A stretch of 64,000 bases of DNA from an uncultured Alphaproteobacteria bacterium (GTDB lineage Bacteria; Pseudomonadota; Alphaproteobacteria; HIMB59; GCA-002718135): NCBI GenBank assembly GCA_902625365.1, contig CACOAX010000003.1:1-64000 (forward strand), written 5' to 3'. The position numbers and the translations under genes were made by a program. The notes below the pieces were generated by a model. The model was not told the DNA's origin and ran no database searches. It saw nothing but the letters and a program-made list of their open reading frames with translations. Position 1 is the stretch's first letter. Each line of letters starts with the position of its first letter. Positions 63,999-64,000 of the stretch are shown here, one piece after another.

Positions 63999-64000
63999 TG

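Overview
AT-rich, gene-dense alphaproteobacterial chromosome segment with tight spacing and many overlapping genes, resembling streamlined marine lineages (SAR11/HIMB59-like; taxonomy is inference). Layout: (i) ~0-8.3 kb, a tightly packed minus-strand catabolic operon: amidinotransferase, EutA/EutB/EutC-like enzymes, a fold-type II PLP enzyme, M20 amidohydrolase, M24 creatinase/ectoine-hydrolase-like protein and a truncated proline-racemase-family gene, with a divergent succinate-semialdehyde-dehydrogenase-like gene. This is the best candidate for an undescribed system. (ii) 9.8-17 kb, ROK kinase, bioY, gshB/gshA, tRNA-Leu-mgtE, lipB, rluC-like, crcB. (iii) 17-45.9 kb, a contiguous tRNA-Tyr/Gly-tuf-tRNA-Trp-secE-nusG-rplKAJL-rpoBC-str-S10-spc-alpha cluster with no rpmD in its usual place and with RNA hairpins around rplJ/rplL. 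(iv) 46-55.6 kb, rlmB, tRNA-Thr, an NAD-type formate dehydrogenase with fused gamma/beta subunits, and a molybdenum/tungsten cofactor module (moeA, mobB, tupB-like permease, fdhD, mobA, tusA). (v) 55.7-59.4 kb, a sulfur-exporter-like membrane cluster with an orphan membrane ORF. (vi) 59.4-64 kb, pyrE, a nucleotidyltransferase, pdxH, fabI, aroC, tlyA, xseB. No CRISPR, transposon, prophage or rRNA genes were seen. All identifications are by eye from protein motifs and synteny; no database searches were run.
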